Assembly: GCA_951812925.1 (NCBI GenBank)
Contig: OX638371.1
Span: forward strand, 35,376,101 to 35,440,100
Reading direction: 5' to 3'
Origin: Calliopum simillimum
Taxonomy: Eukaryota > Arthropoda > Insecta > Diptera > Lauxaniidae
DNA: 64,000 bases
Shown here piece after piece: positions 33,861-46,430 of this stretch. Below the pieces are notes generated by a model. The model did not search any database. It was given only the letters and a program-made list of their open reading frames with translations, and was not told the origin of the DNA. Made by a program: the position numbers and the translations under genes. How positions within the stretch are numbered: the stretch's first letter is position 1; each line of letters starts with the position of its first letter.

Positions 33861-34188
33861 TTAAGTCTTATAGGGCTATGGCGACAGTATTAGAGCTGTC
33901 AAAACAGCTCACCACAGTCTTCACTGCTACGAAAGTAGTAACGAAGATGTTTTGATATTCTGGTTGCATTTAAAAAGCTCTTTTCCGTCTTTATGAATAC
34001 AACTTTTAATACCTGCTACGTAGGAGGTCTAAGAGTTCTCTTACAGCTGTCAGTTGCAAGCTGACAGGTTTTTGTTTATGCGAAAAAGTGAAGTAAGGAA
34101 AATGTAATTTTTATTTTAATTGTTTTTGCAAGAAATTATTAAAATTATTGTATAATTTTTGTTTGTTTATGAAAGTGAAAATATTTGC

Positions 34189-34491
34189 ATGGAGGAACAA
34201 TTTCTGCACAACATTATATCGGGCCGCACAAGAAGGAGACGCCATATTTTGGAAAAATGTCGAAAATTATTAAAGCTGAGGAAGACTACCGATCCATTCA
34301 ATGTGACGGAGGAGTCATTTCAAAAGAATTACAGGCTGCCAAAAAATATCTGTGCAGACCTAATTTCTGAGCTGGAGCAGCATGACAATCAATCGTCAGC
34401 AATTCCGTTTCGCTTGCGTTTTTAGCAGCTCTGTATTTTTTTGGCCATGGCTCCTACCAGCAATGCATTGGCAATGCATTTGGATTTCTCG
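34189..34491 (+). pseudogene. PIF/Harbinger transposase relic (HARBI1-like)
   Basis: From the ATG at 34189 the frame reads RTRRRRHIL, DPFNVTEESFQKNYRLPKNI and IPFRLRF. After a one-base loss at about 34423 it continues in another frame with LAAL.FFGHGSYQQCIG and AFGF. The succession DPF...E..F...YRL.K.., IP...R.LAALRFFATGSYQ..VG is diagnostic of the N-terminal half of Harbinger transposases. The whole DDE catalytic part is missing or unrecognisable beyond 34491. A GGGCTATGGCGACAG motif at about 33873 may be the upstream terminus. Inactive. HARBI1-type nucleases cut 3-bp TWA targets, the same type of target seen for the MITE at 7094-7495. Confidence 0.75.
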
Positions 34492-34872
34492 ATTTTTAAT
34501 ATTACCAGATAGATTGTTGAGCAAAAAAGGAACGAAATTAGTTTTCCCCATCGTGAAAACTGTTAACAATATTACTTTAGAAACTGTTGTTTTTTTTTTA
34601 TTTTTTGCCGAAATAGGGCTATAGGAATTAATTACAACAGAAACAAAAAGTTGTGGTCCAACTTACTTTCGGAGATATAGCCATCGGAAGATCGGGAAAT
34701 GTCTTTTATAAAAACAAGTATAAGTTGGGATGGATTTTAAAAATATTGATGTCATATGAAAGGTATTTTACCAAGCTATATAATTGCTTTACAAAATTTT
34801 TCAGTTTGAGTCATAGTTTTCGAGATATAACAATTTTTCAAAAATCTAATGATTTTTAGCGACCTTTTGTGT

Positions 34873-35332
34873 ATCTGGATTTATTAAGTGGGCTTGAGGT
34901 CCAAAATTAATAAAAAATACTTATTGATTTTTTATATAATTTATTATAACTTTCTTTCTCCAATATTTCGACTACCTTTGATAGTCATCTTCAGGGACCT
35001 AAGAATTTACTACAATTATATTTGAAAAAATTATTGCACAAAATTAAAAAGTAAATATTGCACAAATTTTAAATTCCTATTGTCAATAAAAAACAGCTGA
35101 TGTTGCCGCTGCTCTGTTGTCCACTGATGATTTTATTTACATTTTTTCTTTATCAGCTGTCTGTAACTGTGAGCAATTCGCTCTGTGTCTGTTTTGAAAT
35201 TTAAATCGTTGTTGTGTTGGTGTGTTTATTATGTGTAGCACTTCTAATGTGTACCGTTCAATAAATTATATAAAAAATCAATAAGCATTTTTTATTAATT
35301 TTGGACCTCAAGCCCGCTTAATAAATCCAGAT
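34873..35332. mobile_element. 460-bp TIR element with ribozyme-like hairpin
   Basis: Inverted ends of about 70 bases: ATCTGGATTTATTAAG, GGGCTTGAGGTCCAAAATTA and TTATTGATTTTTTATATAAT are mirrored at 35260-35332. Non-coding. Contains the hammerhead-like motif at 34961-34994. Confidence 0.7.
34961..34994 (-). ncRNA. hammerhead-core-like hairpin
   Basis: On the minus strand CTGAAGA is followed by a hairpin stem (GACTATC / GGTAGTC) and then GAAA, the conserved elements of a hammerhead ribozyme core (CUGANGA, stem II, GAAA). A second copy at 42546-42579 conserves the core while its stem bases differ in a pairing-preserving way at some positions. I could not identify a convincing stem III and cleavage site. 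Confidence 0.35.
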
Positions 35333-35510
35333 AATTTTTCAAAAATTTACACCATTTTTTTCCCAAAAAACCATAATTTTTCCAAAAAATGTATTATTAA
35401 CCTATAATTTTAATAACTAAATTAGGAAGCTCAATTTATTTCCTTTCATTTAATAAGCGACACGTATCTGAAATTGCATCATTAATAAATTTTTATAGAA
35501 AAAAACAAAA

Positions 35511-35949
35511 ATGGACCAAATAAATTTTTTTGAAATTACGAACTTTAAACAACAACAATGCCGGAACAGATAACAATTTTGTACAGCAGTTATATAGCCC
35601 GGTAAAATACCTTTCATATGACATCAATATTTTAGAGAGGGAACTCGATTACGTGAATCATATGTCTCATCTCTGGAGCCATCACATTCAAATTAAATTA
35701 TTTTTGTGTAGGATTCGTAAGTACATATGACCAAATGACGAACATAATATTAATTTCATAACGCAATTATAAAATTCTTTCATTACAGGTGCTGTAAAGT
35801 ATACCCCAGCTAAAAATCTGCTTTGTAGCAGCATACTTCATTATCAGTTGGCTACCTACCAAAATCTGCAGAAACTCGATTTAAAAACAAAAATAAGTAA
35901 CAATATCTATTTAGATAATTATGTTCAAAATTCATTTATTAAAAATTAA
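35511..35949 (+). CDS. candidate two-exon small gene, unknown product
   Basis: Exon 1 ends at 35716 before GTAAGT; exon 2 starts at 35789 after a polypyrimidine tract and ACAG. The 72-bp intron has a typical fly size and a TTAAT branch-like motif. Joined in phase 1, the frame runs open through all 161 bases of exon 2 to TAA at 35949. Exon 1 contains YDINILERELDYVNHMSHLW; exon 2 contains TPAKNLLCSSILHYQLA. The predicted protein is about 125 residues, helical and leucine-rich, with no domain I recognise and no signal peptide. The nearest ATG (35511) is out of frame by one base across a run of seven T (35525-35531). A six-T run would restore it, so this is either a recent pseudogene, an allele, or an assembly error in the homopolymer. 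A different upstream start exon is also possible. Confidence 0.45.
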
Positions 35950-36730
35950 GTTATGTTTTAATAATATTTTAAATTCATATTGTTTTTTATAATACATATA
36001 CACATAATTGAATAATAGATATTAAGCTTAAACTAAATATGTGTATCCAAATTATAATTCAAATTCAAAAATTCAATTAAAAAAAAATTAAGAATACAAT
36101 GGAAAATACTTATTTTTTTATTACATATAATCAGCATCAGCAAAACACAAACATATCTAATACTTTTGGAATATGCGCTCTCCCGTATATTATCGGAAAT
36201 CTCGATTTTCCCAAAAATTTTAATAAAACGACCTCCTACCACCCTCTCGGGTCGAAATTTTTTGTTCACCTATTGGAAATTTCATTTTATATATACGTCT
36301 AGGAATATATTTCACCACATTTGGTTATTGAACATGGAAAAAAAATTGAACTCCATTTTTTTGGAAAGTGAAAAAACCATGAAAAATGGAATGTTTTTTG
36401 ATTTACAATCATTCTATCAGAGCGGAATTTGAATAATGCATACCATTTCCAAGTTATTAAGAAACCAAAAATTATGTAAATGATACATTTTGGGAAATAA
36501 CAAGGTAACTCCATACCGTTTGCGGAAAAACCAGGCAACTCCACAAATTTTTTAATTTAACTAGAAAATTCAACAGAAATCCAAATACAATTTCCGATTT
36601 CGATTTCGCTGAAATTTGGTACATGGTTTCGTTTCATGTTTCTTTGAGAAATGAAATGAGGAAAAAAAAATTTTGCGATTTTTTTTATGGCTTGTGGCGT
36701 GCAAAAAATGGAAAAATCCGTAAAATGTGA
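35950..36730. other. AT-rich, no gene recognised
   Basis: Only short frames. Two AAAAACCAGG.AACTCCA motifs near 36495-36545 recur at 38405-38450. Confidence 0.35.
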
Positions 36731-36734
36731 CGAA

Positions 36735-37265
36735 CTCTCCTCAAATAATTGTCAATAACTTGGCCATTTCTTAACTGAATTTCATGTTTAGACCTGTTTT
36801 GGAAAGGTATTGAATCAGGCTATAAGCTTAAAATTTTTCGTTGTTGATAAAAAGCTCTTAATTTACTACTATTTTAGTACTAAACTACAAAAAACGTGCC
36901 TAGGTACACCTTTTTTACATTTCAAAACATATTTTTTGGAAAGACAAAAAACTAATCTTTCATATGAAAAAGAGAGAAACTTGGTAGGTATTGAGGCTTA
37001 GAAGCTATGATTTTTTGAAAATTTAAAAAAATGGTCCGACCACAAAATGGCCCATAACTGAAACATTTCTTAACACATTTTCATGTTTGAACCATTTTTA
37101 GAAAGGTATTGAATTACGCTATGTGCTCAAAGTAATTTTTGTATTGGGAAAAAAGTACTAAGTTAACTACTATTTTAGTACTGAGCGACATAGTACCGTT
37201 TTTGTCGACCTTCCAAAATATTTTTCTGGAATAGAAGACTAAACACCCTTCACATGGATTTAAAA
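36735..37265. repeat. two diverged ~300-bp units
   Basis: Units near 36760 and 37050 share CATTTCTTAAC, TTTCATGTTT, GAAAGGTATTGAAT and ACTACTATTTTAGTACT. Non-coding. Confidence 0.5.
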
Positions 37266-37470
37266 TTAAGATGGTATCTTATGTGCGAGTTAAATATTTC
37301 AGCGTTTTAAATTTTTCCACACAAAATTTGTCTTTCTGTGGTGAATTTTAAAATTCACGATTGAATTTAAAAACTTACTTGTTACAGGCTCGTTCAAATT
37401 TGATGTTTTAATTTTTAGTTCTTTATTGCAATAAAATTAAAAATTATTTAATTTTTTTTTTCAACGCCTT
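37195..37470. repeat. inverted partner of 47140-47425
   Basis: Shares GACCTTCCAAAATATTTTTC, GATGGTATCTTATGTGCGAG, GTCTTTCTGTGGTGAATTTT and AGTTCTTTATTGCAATAAA with the opposite strand of 47140-47425. A dispersed repeat, not an extension of the 53-64 kb palindrome. Confidence 0.75.
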
Positions 37471-37889
37471 CTCTTTAAATAATTTTTCAATAAAATTAAA
37501 TCAATGTTGCCAATAAAAATAAAAAAATTTCAAAATAGAGCAATCCTCAATTTTTTTTCCCCTGACGGCGAAATATGATACATTACATGCAATATTTCAT
37601 GTTATGTATTTTGAAAATAAAATAAGCCGTGCTGCAATGCGGTTACGGCCTAAGGGAACAAAACTATGAAATTTCTAGGTCCCTGGTATGGCTTTTACAT
37701 ATTGAAAAGCGTTGGAGAGTTGCGATGCAGTTGCTTCATATTCACCAATTGCACAATAACGATAAATTATGTCGGACTTTTCACTATTTGCCCATTCTAA
37801 AAGTGCCTTAGCATCAGTTATTTGGCTTCGGTAAGGTTTCTACAAACTTGCTCTTGAAGTATTTCGTTTTTTATTTCGATGATATGAAC

Positions 37890-38115
37890 GAGAAAAAAGT
37901 AATGTCATATAAATTATGTGCCATAATGATCGGTTATTTGATCGAAACCATTTTTCAGCTTAATTCTACATCATCAAGTAAATTTTTTTTGTGAAAACAG
38001 AGATAAATTTTATTCATTCCTAACAAACTATCAGCCAATCAATATCATGACATTCCTTTTGCCTCGTTTAGGAGATGTGACCTTTTCGAAATTGCACATT
38101 CATATCATGGAAATA
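37890..38115. repeat. inverted partner of 49290-49510
   Basis: Shares GTAATGTCATATAAA, GTGCCATAATGATCGGTTAT and TCATCAAGTAAATTTTTT with the opposite strand of 49290-49510. Non-coding repeat. Confidence 0.65.
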
Positions 38116-38949
38116 AAAAATTTCATGTTTAATTAATTTCAAATGGCTGCTTTGATGAAATACAACTACATTTTCTTCCGCCGCAACATTGCCGATTTCC
38201 TCACAATTAAGCTTTCTTCATTTGATCGATGATTAACAATGGGGAGTAGAGTGCATCAATAGTGCTTCCGAAGCGCTCTAATGCAGCAGTAAAGCTTATC
38301 TCTGTCGCATCTAATAGCGCAGAAATAAACATAGGCAGGTCATTGGCTCGAAGCGCTTCGTTGGGTTGTAACATTCTCATAAATTGAAAATAGAACATCT
38401 TTTTGGAAAAACCAGGTAACTCCATTTTTGCGGAAAAACCAGGTAACTGACCGTGTTTAGCTGTATTTGTGCTTAAAATTGAGTGAAATATCTTAAAAAA
38501 TCTTCATTCTCATTCAAAATAGAGTTTCCCTATGTTATTTTACGCCAGCAAATGAATAAAGATGAAAAAACATGCTAAATTCATCAAAAAAGTTAAACGC
38601 CTTAAACGGAGTTACCTAATTTTTCCGCGCGGCCACAGAAATGTCTCTATTTATTTTTTTGTTTTTCAAAAATTTTCCGATTGTTATGACAATTTAACAG
38701 CCGGGACGATGACCATTTCTGACTACTCCAGTGCCCAAGAAGCACCGTGTTGAAGGCATTTCACATTAAACTATCGACTTCATTCTTTGTCTTGAAGATT
38801 TAATAATTTGATGCATATCTATATACGTATGTATATAAATAGGTAAACGAAATCGGTTCAGTCTCTGTTTCTATGCCTAAATCTCAACCAATTTGCTTGG
38901 TTTTTTTTTTTGTTGGGAAGGCTGTGAAGAGAAGCAGTGCATAGCACTA

Positions 38950-40500
38950 TATTTTTTCTTTAAGTGGGGGATGCCACGCCTCTAAATAAAAAATACGCTC
39001 TAAAGGCTAAACCACTGCATCGATTTTTACAAAATTTAGTATGGACATAAAGTAAGCATCAGATAATGATAAAATGACCACGGTGCCACGCCCCTAAATG
39101 GAAAAAACTCTCTCACTGTTAAACCATTGCATCGATTTTTACGAAATTTGATATAGTGATAGGGTTAGCAATAAAAATCCATAACATAACCATTATGTTT
39201 TTCAGTGGGCGATGCCACGCCCCAAAATGGAAAGGAAGCTCTCACGTCTAAGCCACTGCATCGATTTTTATGAAATTACGTAGGGGAAAGTGGGGAATCG
39301 TGGGCCATGGGGAATCGTGAGCCACCGCCACCTTTTGGCAGTATGTCGAGATAAATAGTTAGATGCAACTGTAATCGTTTTCTCTTAGCCTCAACTTATT
39401 TTTACATTGGTTGTTGACAAACGTACGCGTTTTATTTGCTTTGTACAATACTTGCCCAAAAAAAAGTATCTGCAACACTTTTTTTGCGTGTTTGATTTCC
39501 ATCATTCTTGGACGAATTGCTACGACAAAACACAGGTAAATATGTTTTTATTATCGTTAGACCTTTGCCTTTCAACATACAAAAGTAATTTTGCATGACA
39601 CTTCAACAAGTCAATTACACGCCGTTGTTTTGCAAAAAGTAGCTTGTGGGGAATCGTGAGCCATTTCGTGGGCCACCCGTGTTTTGACAGTTTTCGTATC
39701 AATACACATTTGTATGTTGTGTTTATGATGTTTTGTGCAAAATGGAGGCTGTGAATCAATAAATAAAACAATAAATACATATTTTGTATCAAATTTTCCT
39801 ATTTCTTTGTTAACGTATCTGATTGATCGTGCATAACCCTTCGTCTTCATTTTGTCGATTAAAATAACTTTACTTGTCATTTCAACTAATTCAATAAAGT
39901 TTTGCATCATAATTGTTTGATTTTTACTTAATTACGGCGGTGGCCCACGATTCCCCACCATTTTTGAAAATCGCAAAAACACTAATTTTTTTCAAACCAC
40001 GAAAAGTCGGAAAAAACAAAAGAGTTGGTAGAAAGTGTAATAGTCAAAAGTTACCTAACTTCATGTAGAATAACATACCATATTACAATTTGCAAAATTT
40101 TTTTTTTTTTTTTTGAAGATATTTAACAAAATAAAAACGTGGCCCACGATTCCCCTCCTTTCCCTACTGAGATAGGGCTAACACTAAAGAACGAGAATAT
40201 GATCTGTATATTTTTAAGTGGGCGGTACCACGCGTTCACGGCATTAGTTTTTTTTGAATTTTGGTATGGGAATAGAATGAGCTCGACGGAAAAATATCAA
40301 AAACTTTTTGCTCTTTAGCAAGAGTAACACGCCTCTAAAAGCTACTGCACCGATTTTTATGAATGAAGATAACCTGAATCCCATGGAAGAATATTAAAAG
40401 CTTTTTGTTTTTTATCAACCAAAGAAATGTATAAAAACTTTTTGCTTTAGAGGCAAATCAAAATGGTTGAGTTTCGGCCACAAGGCGAACTCTAGTTCTT
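38950..40500. repeat. CCACGCC tandem repeat, interrupted
   Basis: Units of about 125 bases with GCCACGCCYCTAAA and ACTGCATCGATTTTTA start near 38970, 39080 and 39212, and continue near 40225-40360 after an inserted MITE (39281-40166). Confidence 0.55.
39281..40166. mobile_element. ~0.88-kb MITE with GGGGAATCGTGGGCC repeats
   Basis: The left end TAGGGGAAAGTGGGGAATCG and the right end CCCCTCCTTTCCCTA are inverted, with TA at both borders. GGGGAATCGTGRGCC occurs at least five times in both orientations. It interrupts a tandem repeat whose sequence resumes afterwards. No transposase. Confidence 0.72.
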
Positions 40501-42545
40501 ATTATTGGAAATTAAGCTAAACTTAATTTGTTTTACATTCTTGGAATAAAATAAACATTAGATATAATTAAATTCAACCGACCGTCCGTTTTTTTGTCAT
40601 TTCATTCATTATCTTTTCCACAGCAATTTTATCACAAAAATAGAAATAATTGCACATCATTTTGATGTCACCTCTCAATATTGTCATGTCAGCATATTTT
40701 TGTTTTTCCTTAGTTTCTTAATTATCAAGTGTCCCTTAAATAGCGTTTTACCAGCATCCTTGATCTTCATGTTTTGTTTTTTTTTTGCAAGCAGCTCTTT
40801 CATAATGGGACACCTCTAATTAATTTAATTTTTCTGAAATTAGTGTCCTTGCCTTTCTGTCCTTAGTTCTTTTTTTTTTTTCTTCGTTGTGTTTCAGCGC
40901 TTTCGTCTTCTTTTGCTTTGCCTTTAATATTCATTAGGAAAATGGAAATATCCAAAAGACCCTAACAAAGTTTTTCTCATTACATTTTTAAAGAAAAACA
41001 ACAAGCAGATAGAAGGAATGAAAAAAAAAGAAGAAAACAATGTTTACTTTTAAGCTGAGCGATGAAAAACAATGTTTAGCAGAAAGGAAAACTACTTCCA
41101 AAGTTTAAATAGCGCCCAAAGGAACTGCACGATAGTGTTTGGCAGAGCAAAGATGTAAAAAAAACACGGAAGAAAACACACTAAGCCGGAAACTTTACAG
41201 GACTTTTGCTGTTATTTTCTATGTACGAAAGGGTCACATCAAGGCAAAATACCGATTCTTAAAATGCGAGTAGTTGAAATTTTTATCATGTCTTAATTTT
41301 TTTTTTTGCAATTCTTAGAAATAAAATCTTGTAGTTATTTGTCAACTGAAATGTTTCTAAGAAGGAGTACAGCTGTATTTATTTGATGTTTATTTAAGGA
41401 ACTTTATTAAAGGATTTCGCCGCTATATAAACAAGCACAGTGACCTAAATGACTTAACAGATTTTGAACACTGCCTCTCTTTATGTTTCATTAAATGAAG
41501 TAAAGTGTTTGACGAAACTTTGAAAGTAAGAACAAGTGGTAGTTAACTTATAATAATAGAGAACAGAGGGGAAGGGAGTGGTAATTTGACTCTTGACCGG
41601 TCTTATCTTATTATCCGAGGAATTAAGTTGTACTAATCGTTTTACTGAATCGTGTCTCCTACTTTAAATATCGCTTGTTGAAAAAACGGCTCTTTACAGG
41701 GTCTTTAAAAACATTTTTGAGCTACTTATGAACTCTTCCTTCAGGAGTGTAAGAGCTTTGAAAACAGAATCAGAAGACGAAATGGTTTTAAGGTTAGAGA
41801 TTCACATCAATCGTCAATGTAATTTAAAATTTATTGAAAATTTTCAAGATCTGCCATATCATAGCAATCTTCAAAACAGCTTAAACTGTATACATAAAAT
41901 AATTTATTGACATTTGATTTCAATGTAGTAAACCAAATGAAAATGTTTTTTATTTTTTTCTATTCACAAAAAAAAAAAAAATTGTGTAAATGCATATGTA
42001 TGTTAGTTACCACAAACATTTGGCTAACAAATAGTCAAACGTTATAAATAGCAATCAATTGCCTTGATGGAACGTAGCACAATAGCACATACAAATCAAA
42101 AAGTTTTTTCATAGACTCCGTAAATGCTATGTAAAAGTAGGACGAGTTTGTGTGAAAGTGTTTTTCGAATTGAACAAGTTATCAAATGACAGAATTACAA
42201 CATTTTATTTGAATTGAAATTAATTGATTGAACATTCAAGCAATAGGTACGTACATACGTAGAGTTGGTAGCTATAGAAATATGAATAGTTACTTAGCTG
42301 TTTAGATTGAATACAAAAAAAAAAATGATTTATTAATTTTTTTTTAAAGAGCTTTAACAAAATGTGCTCAGAATGAAATAAAAATAAATTTGAGTTGTAC
42401 CTGTTGTTTGCCGCAACCACCCAACTACGTTTAGCAAATAAGAAGCTTAGTATGTTTAATTTTTAGACAAACTTATACATATTTATTTGGTCAAAAAATT
42501 AAGAAGAATAATTAATCTTTAAAATTTTTTCAATTTATTCTTGTA
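40501..42545. other. non-repetitive AT-rich DNA, no gene recognised
   Basis: No repeat shared with the rest of the window was seen, and no ORF over about 66 codons. Confidence 0.35.
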
Positions 42546-42579
42546 CAATATTTCGACATCCATTGGCTATCATCTTCAG
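42546..42579 (-). ncRNA. hammerhead-core-like hairpin, second copy
   Basis: Minus strand CTGAAGA, stem (GATAGCC / GGATGTC) and GAAATATTG, the same layout and length as 34961-34994 with a different stem. See that entry for limits. Confidence 0.3.
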
Positions 42580-44725
42580 AGACTATAGATTGCATTACAA
42601 TTCTATAGAATACATCAAAATTCTATAGAATTCTATAAAATTTCGCATTGATTAAGTTCCGGAATAATTTCTCTCAGAACGGTTTTCCCAAGTGAGATCA
42701 GTAGATTCAGGAAAAATATTGACCAACACTGCTTTTCTCTTGTTCTATTCCTTTAACTTAGGCTTAATAACCATCCCGGGTTTTCCGGGACATTTCCGTG
42801 TATCGCGCTTGTGTCCCGGATATAGCCCGGATTTATGGTGTACATATTAGCTAATTTTTTTATATTGTTCTATTCCAGTTTAAGTTTAACATTTACATAT
42901 TGTGCTTTTTTCGTCATATGAGTCGATCAGAAGCCAATGAGGTTAAGTTAAAAAAGCATAAAAAAAAGCATATATGAGCCACTCACTGCATTGACAAAAT
43001 TTGTTTGGCCATTGGATAGGGAGAAGGTTATTGCAGAAGCTACTTTGGTTTAATTCGTACTAAAATTCATTCCTCATGTATAAAAACTTGAGAACAAGTC
43101 AAAATGACGAGACACCACACACCGCTGAATAAGAAGACTTTATTTAAAAAACTACTTCTGTTTTAAGCAGTTAGTCGGTTTGTGCAGTGGACGGCTTATA
43201 TAACACATATTTTATTTATATACAACTTAGTAACAGTAGTTTGTTGCTTTAAAGTAATAAAAATAGATTAATTGATTCATATTTTCAAATTTAAAACTTG
43301 AGGATAATGCGAAAATATGTAATAAAAATACAATTACTTTTGCCCCACATGCATGAAATGTTTGTTCCTGTCCCGTATTTTAACGTTATCATCTTGCATT
43401 TTTAAAAATTTGCTATCACGTGCATATGACAAGCTTCTAGCATATTAATTTTTTCTTCTTAACAGTGGCAAAAAAAAAAAAATATTCTTAAATTTTGCAG
43501 ATAACATGGTGAATACAAATTAGAATATCGATTTTAATTGGTTCCAAGTCAGCAAATTTTGCTTTGACACAATTCTGAGTTATTTTTGAGGTTTTATAAT
43601 AAGATAAGGTAATTTATGGTGAACAGAAAGAACAAGTACTTTATTTAGAATCCACCTTAAATTGTATCGAGAAAAATATTTGAAGCAACAACAGCAATTA
43701 TTGGACTTGATAATTTGGAAACAATAAAAATTCACATTAAACTTCATTACAGCATTCAATATAGAGAAAGTAGGTAACACCTGATAATATGCGCTACGCT
43801 TTATCACGTCGCACAGTGCGTTGAGCCCATACAAGCAATGGTCAAAAATAGAAGGAGTAGTTGGATATCTATGAAATTTGGTACTATAAGTACTATAAGC
43901 TGAGCTCAAAAATGATCTCAGATTTGTTGTAAACATTATAGTTTTGCTAAAAACCAGGTATTTAGGACGATTTTCTTAAGCTCCATATATAACGATGATG
44001 AAAAAGTAATGTTTAGTATTTACAAATGAAATATACGTAGTAGAAATAATGTTTTTTGTACTTTTGAGACCATTTGTGTTAATAAAAACAAAAAAAAATT
44101 TTCAACATAAATTTCATATTTCATGCAAATTTTTCTTTTTAAGCATTTTTTAAAAAAAGAAAAAAAATATTTGTAGGACGAAGTAGGAAAAGTTATTTGC
44201 AGTTCTTGATTATATAGAATTCGAACTAGTAGATTAAGAAAAAAAACGGCACTTATTTTTATAAGATTTGTTTTTTTTTTTCATCGAAATTTGTCAATTT
44301 CTGAAGTTTTTCATTTGATAATATCATGTATTAAAATCACTACAATATATATCAAATTATATATTTTCCAAAATTTTTTAGTTTTATTTATTTACTCAAA
44401 TATTATTTATAATAAAAAACTTTACTTCACTTAGTTTAATCAAAAGACAAATTTTTGATAATTATTTGTTTAAGAGAACCCAAAACGAAGTGAATAAAAC
44501 ATGATTTTTTTTAAAAATATCTCAACTTTGAAGTGTCACAGCGTAGCCAAAACTGAGTTTTTCCCCTAAATATTTTGTTTTTATTTTAGTGATACAATTA
44601 CCTGTCGATTGATACCAATATTATTAGGTTTCGAGTCACAAAAAATTTTGATTTTTGCCCACTAGCCAACGCAGTTTGCGTCGCGACGTGTTGTTCTTTC
44701 AAGTCGGGTCTACTGTTACAGACTA
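42580..44725. other. AT-rich, no gene recognised
   Basis: A TCCCGGGTTTTCCGGGACAT tract at 42773 resembles a hAT subterminal region without a partner end. Otherwise A/T runs. Confidence 0.35.
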
Positions 44726-44806
44726 GGGATTCCAATTTTTGGACTATTTGCGATCCCGGGATTTCGGAATCAGAAATTTGAGTCCCGGGATTTTTCGGGA
44801 ATTGCA
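44726..44806. repeat. terminus of a CCCGGGATT-rich (hAT-like) element
   Basis: CTAGGGATTCCAATTTTTGG, GATCCCGGGATTTCGG and GTCCCGGGATTTTTCGGGA; related to 16250-16340. No second end found. Confidence 0.4.
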
Positions 44807-45014
44807 TACAGTTTTTTTTTTTTTCTTTTCTAAATAAAGCAGAAATTCAATATTAAAATTTCCTAAAATTTTGTCTTATAGGTAATAGGAGAATTAAAAA
44901 AACTATTAAAAAATAATTTCTTAAAACAGGTACATTTTATTAAACAATTCACGCCTTTTTTAAAAAACCAAAAATTTATAAATATTTATGAAGGAAAACA
45001 CGCCAAGCGTACTA

Positions 45015-46200
45015 CAGTAGACCCCGCTTAATTGACTTGATGAAAAATGCAAACTTTTCGGTTCCATTATCCGGGGAATCAATTAAGCGGGGCCCGCTTA
45101 ATTGATCCGATTGATCAATGAAAAGAATCCCGGATAATTGATCGAGTGAGTCAATTAAGCATAGACAAAAATAGCACTTGGCGATTTTAGTTTTAATTTC
45201 ATTATTTTTTTATGTGTTCAAAGCATAAAGAATTTCTTTAAGTTAAAGCTCCATAAAGAGATAACGAATACAAAAATATGTATGTTTATTGTACATTTAA
45301 ACTGCATTAAGTACAGAAAGGAAACTTCAATTCACCTTAAAATAAAATAAAGAAACTGAATACAAAATTCGGGTATGTGCTTAGTAGAATTAGAACTGAG
45401 CATATTAATTTGGAAAAACTAGGTGTTATGGAAATCGGTAGCTCAGGATATGTTTACTACGAGTCCATCAGTCTACCGAGCTGAATCTGATGCCTAAGCA
45501 CATGACCGGCCTGAAAAGGTTGCTAAAATCAGTTTTTTTTGCAAATATCTCGCCAACGGTTACTTCTATAGAAAAATATTGGGACAATTTTGTAATTGTG
45601 TGATAAAAAGTTATTCAGGGTCAAATTTTTAAACTTTTTTATAATCTCCAAAGGCATTAGAAATAAAAAAAGCAACAGACGTGATTTTGACTATTTAAAA
45701 CCTTTAAGGCCATCACCTCTTCTGGACATAGTACGTAACGCACAATCCATTTTCGTCGGCGTTAAAAATTAAAGCTTGATCAAAACCCCTTAACAATCTG
45801 GGAAGAACTAAGTTACTGAAATCATTTGCACCTTTTGCGTTTTCTGATTATTGCTCTCCATGGACTTTACGAAAGAAGGCATCTTAACAGTTTTGCCTTT
45901 GCCATAGCCAGTGTGGAGTAGGATTAAAATCTTTATTGAGCTGTATTTAAATCTGTTCAGATTTTTCCATCAATAAATTTTTGTTATTTTTAATATTGTT
46001 GATCTTTTAAAAGGGATATTTTACATGTATTTTTCATTTGGAAACCATTTTCTTCCTATCAATTAACCGGGGAAACCAATTAAGCGGGGATCAATTAACA
46101 GGGGATTTGGGTGCCTTCTCCAATAAGGATAGTTTCACTAGGCTTTTTTTAGTTCAATTATCCGTGGAAGTCAATTAAAAGGGCCCCTAGGGGTCAACTG
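45015..46200 (-). mobile_element. pogo/Tigger-like element, decayed
   Basis: The terminal inverted repeats CAGTAGACCCCGCTTAATTG and CAGTTGACCCCTAGGGGCCC are flanked by TA (45013-45014 and 46201-46202), and AATTAAGCGGGG motifs recur near both ends. On the minus strand near 45735-45765 the frame NADENGLCVTY matches the first catalytic aspartate region of pogo-type DDE transposases (NADETGL). The rest is interrupted by stops and frame changes. At 1186 bp it is roughly half the size of an autonomous member. Inactive. Confidence 0.75.
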
Positions 46201-46254
46201 TAGCTGCAAATTTTTTTGTCACAAATTTCACTCAAATTTGGCAGTATTTGTAGT

Positions 46255-46430
46255 CTCAGTGTGCAAGATTAATAATAAGGGAGGATTTTGTCCCAGCATA
46301 ATTTGTTGTTAAAATACAGTGTTGAAGTTGGCGATTTTTGTGATATTCACAGAAAGGGTGCATTTTCAAACCTTCATTGCTTACATAAAGTTTTGTAAAT
46401 TGAGAGCTCGTCGGGTTAAAACTTTAACTA
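46255..46430. repeat. diverged fragment of the 50.9-kb foldback arm
   Basis: Shares GTGTGCAA, GGGAGGATTT, ATTTGTTGTTAAAATACAG and TGTTGAAGTTGGCG with 50.92-51.00 kb. Confidence 0.6.
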
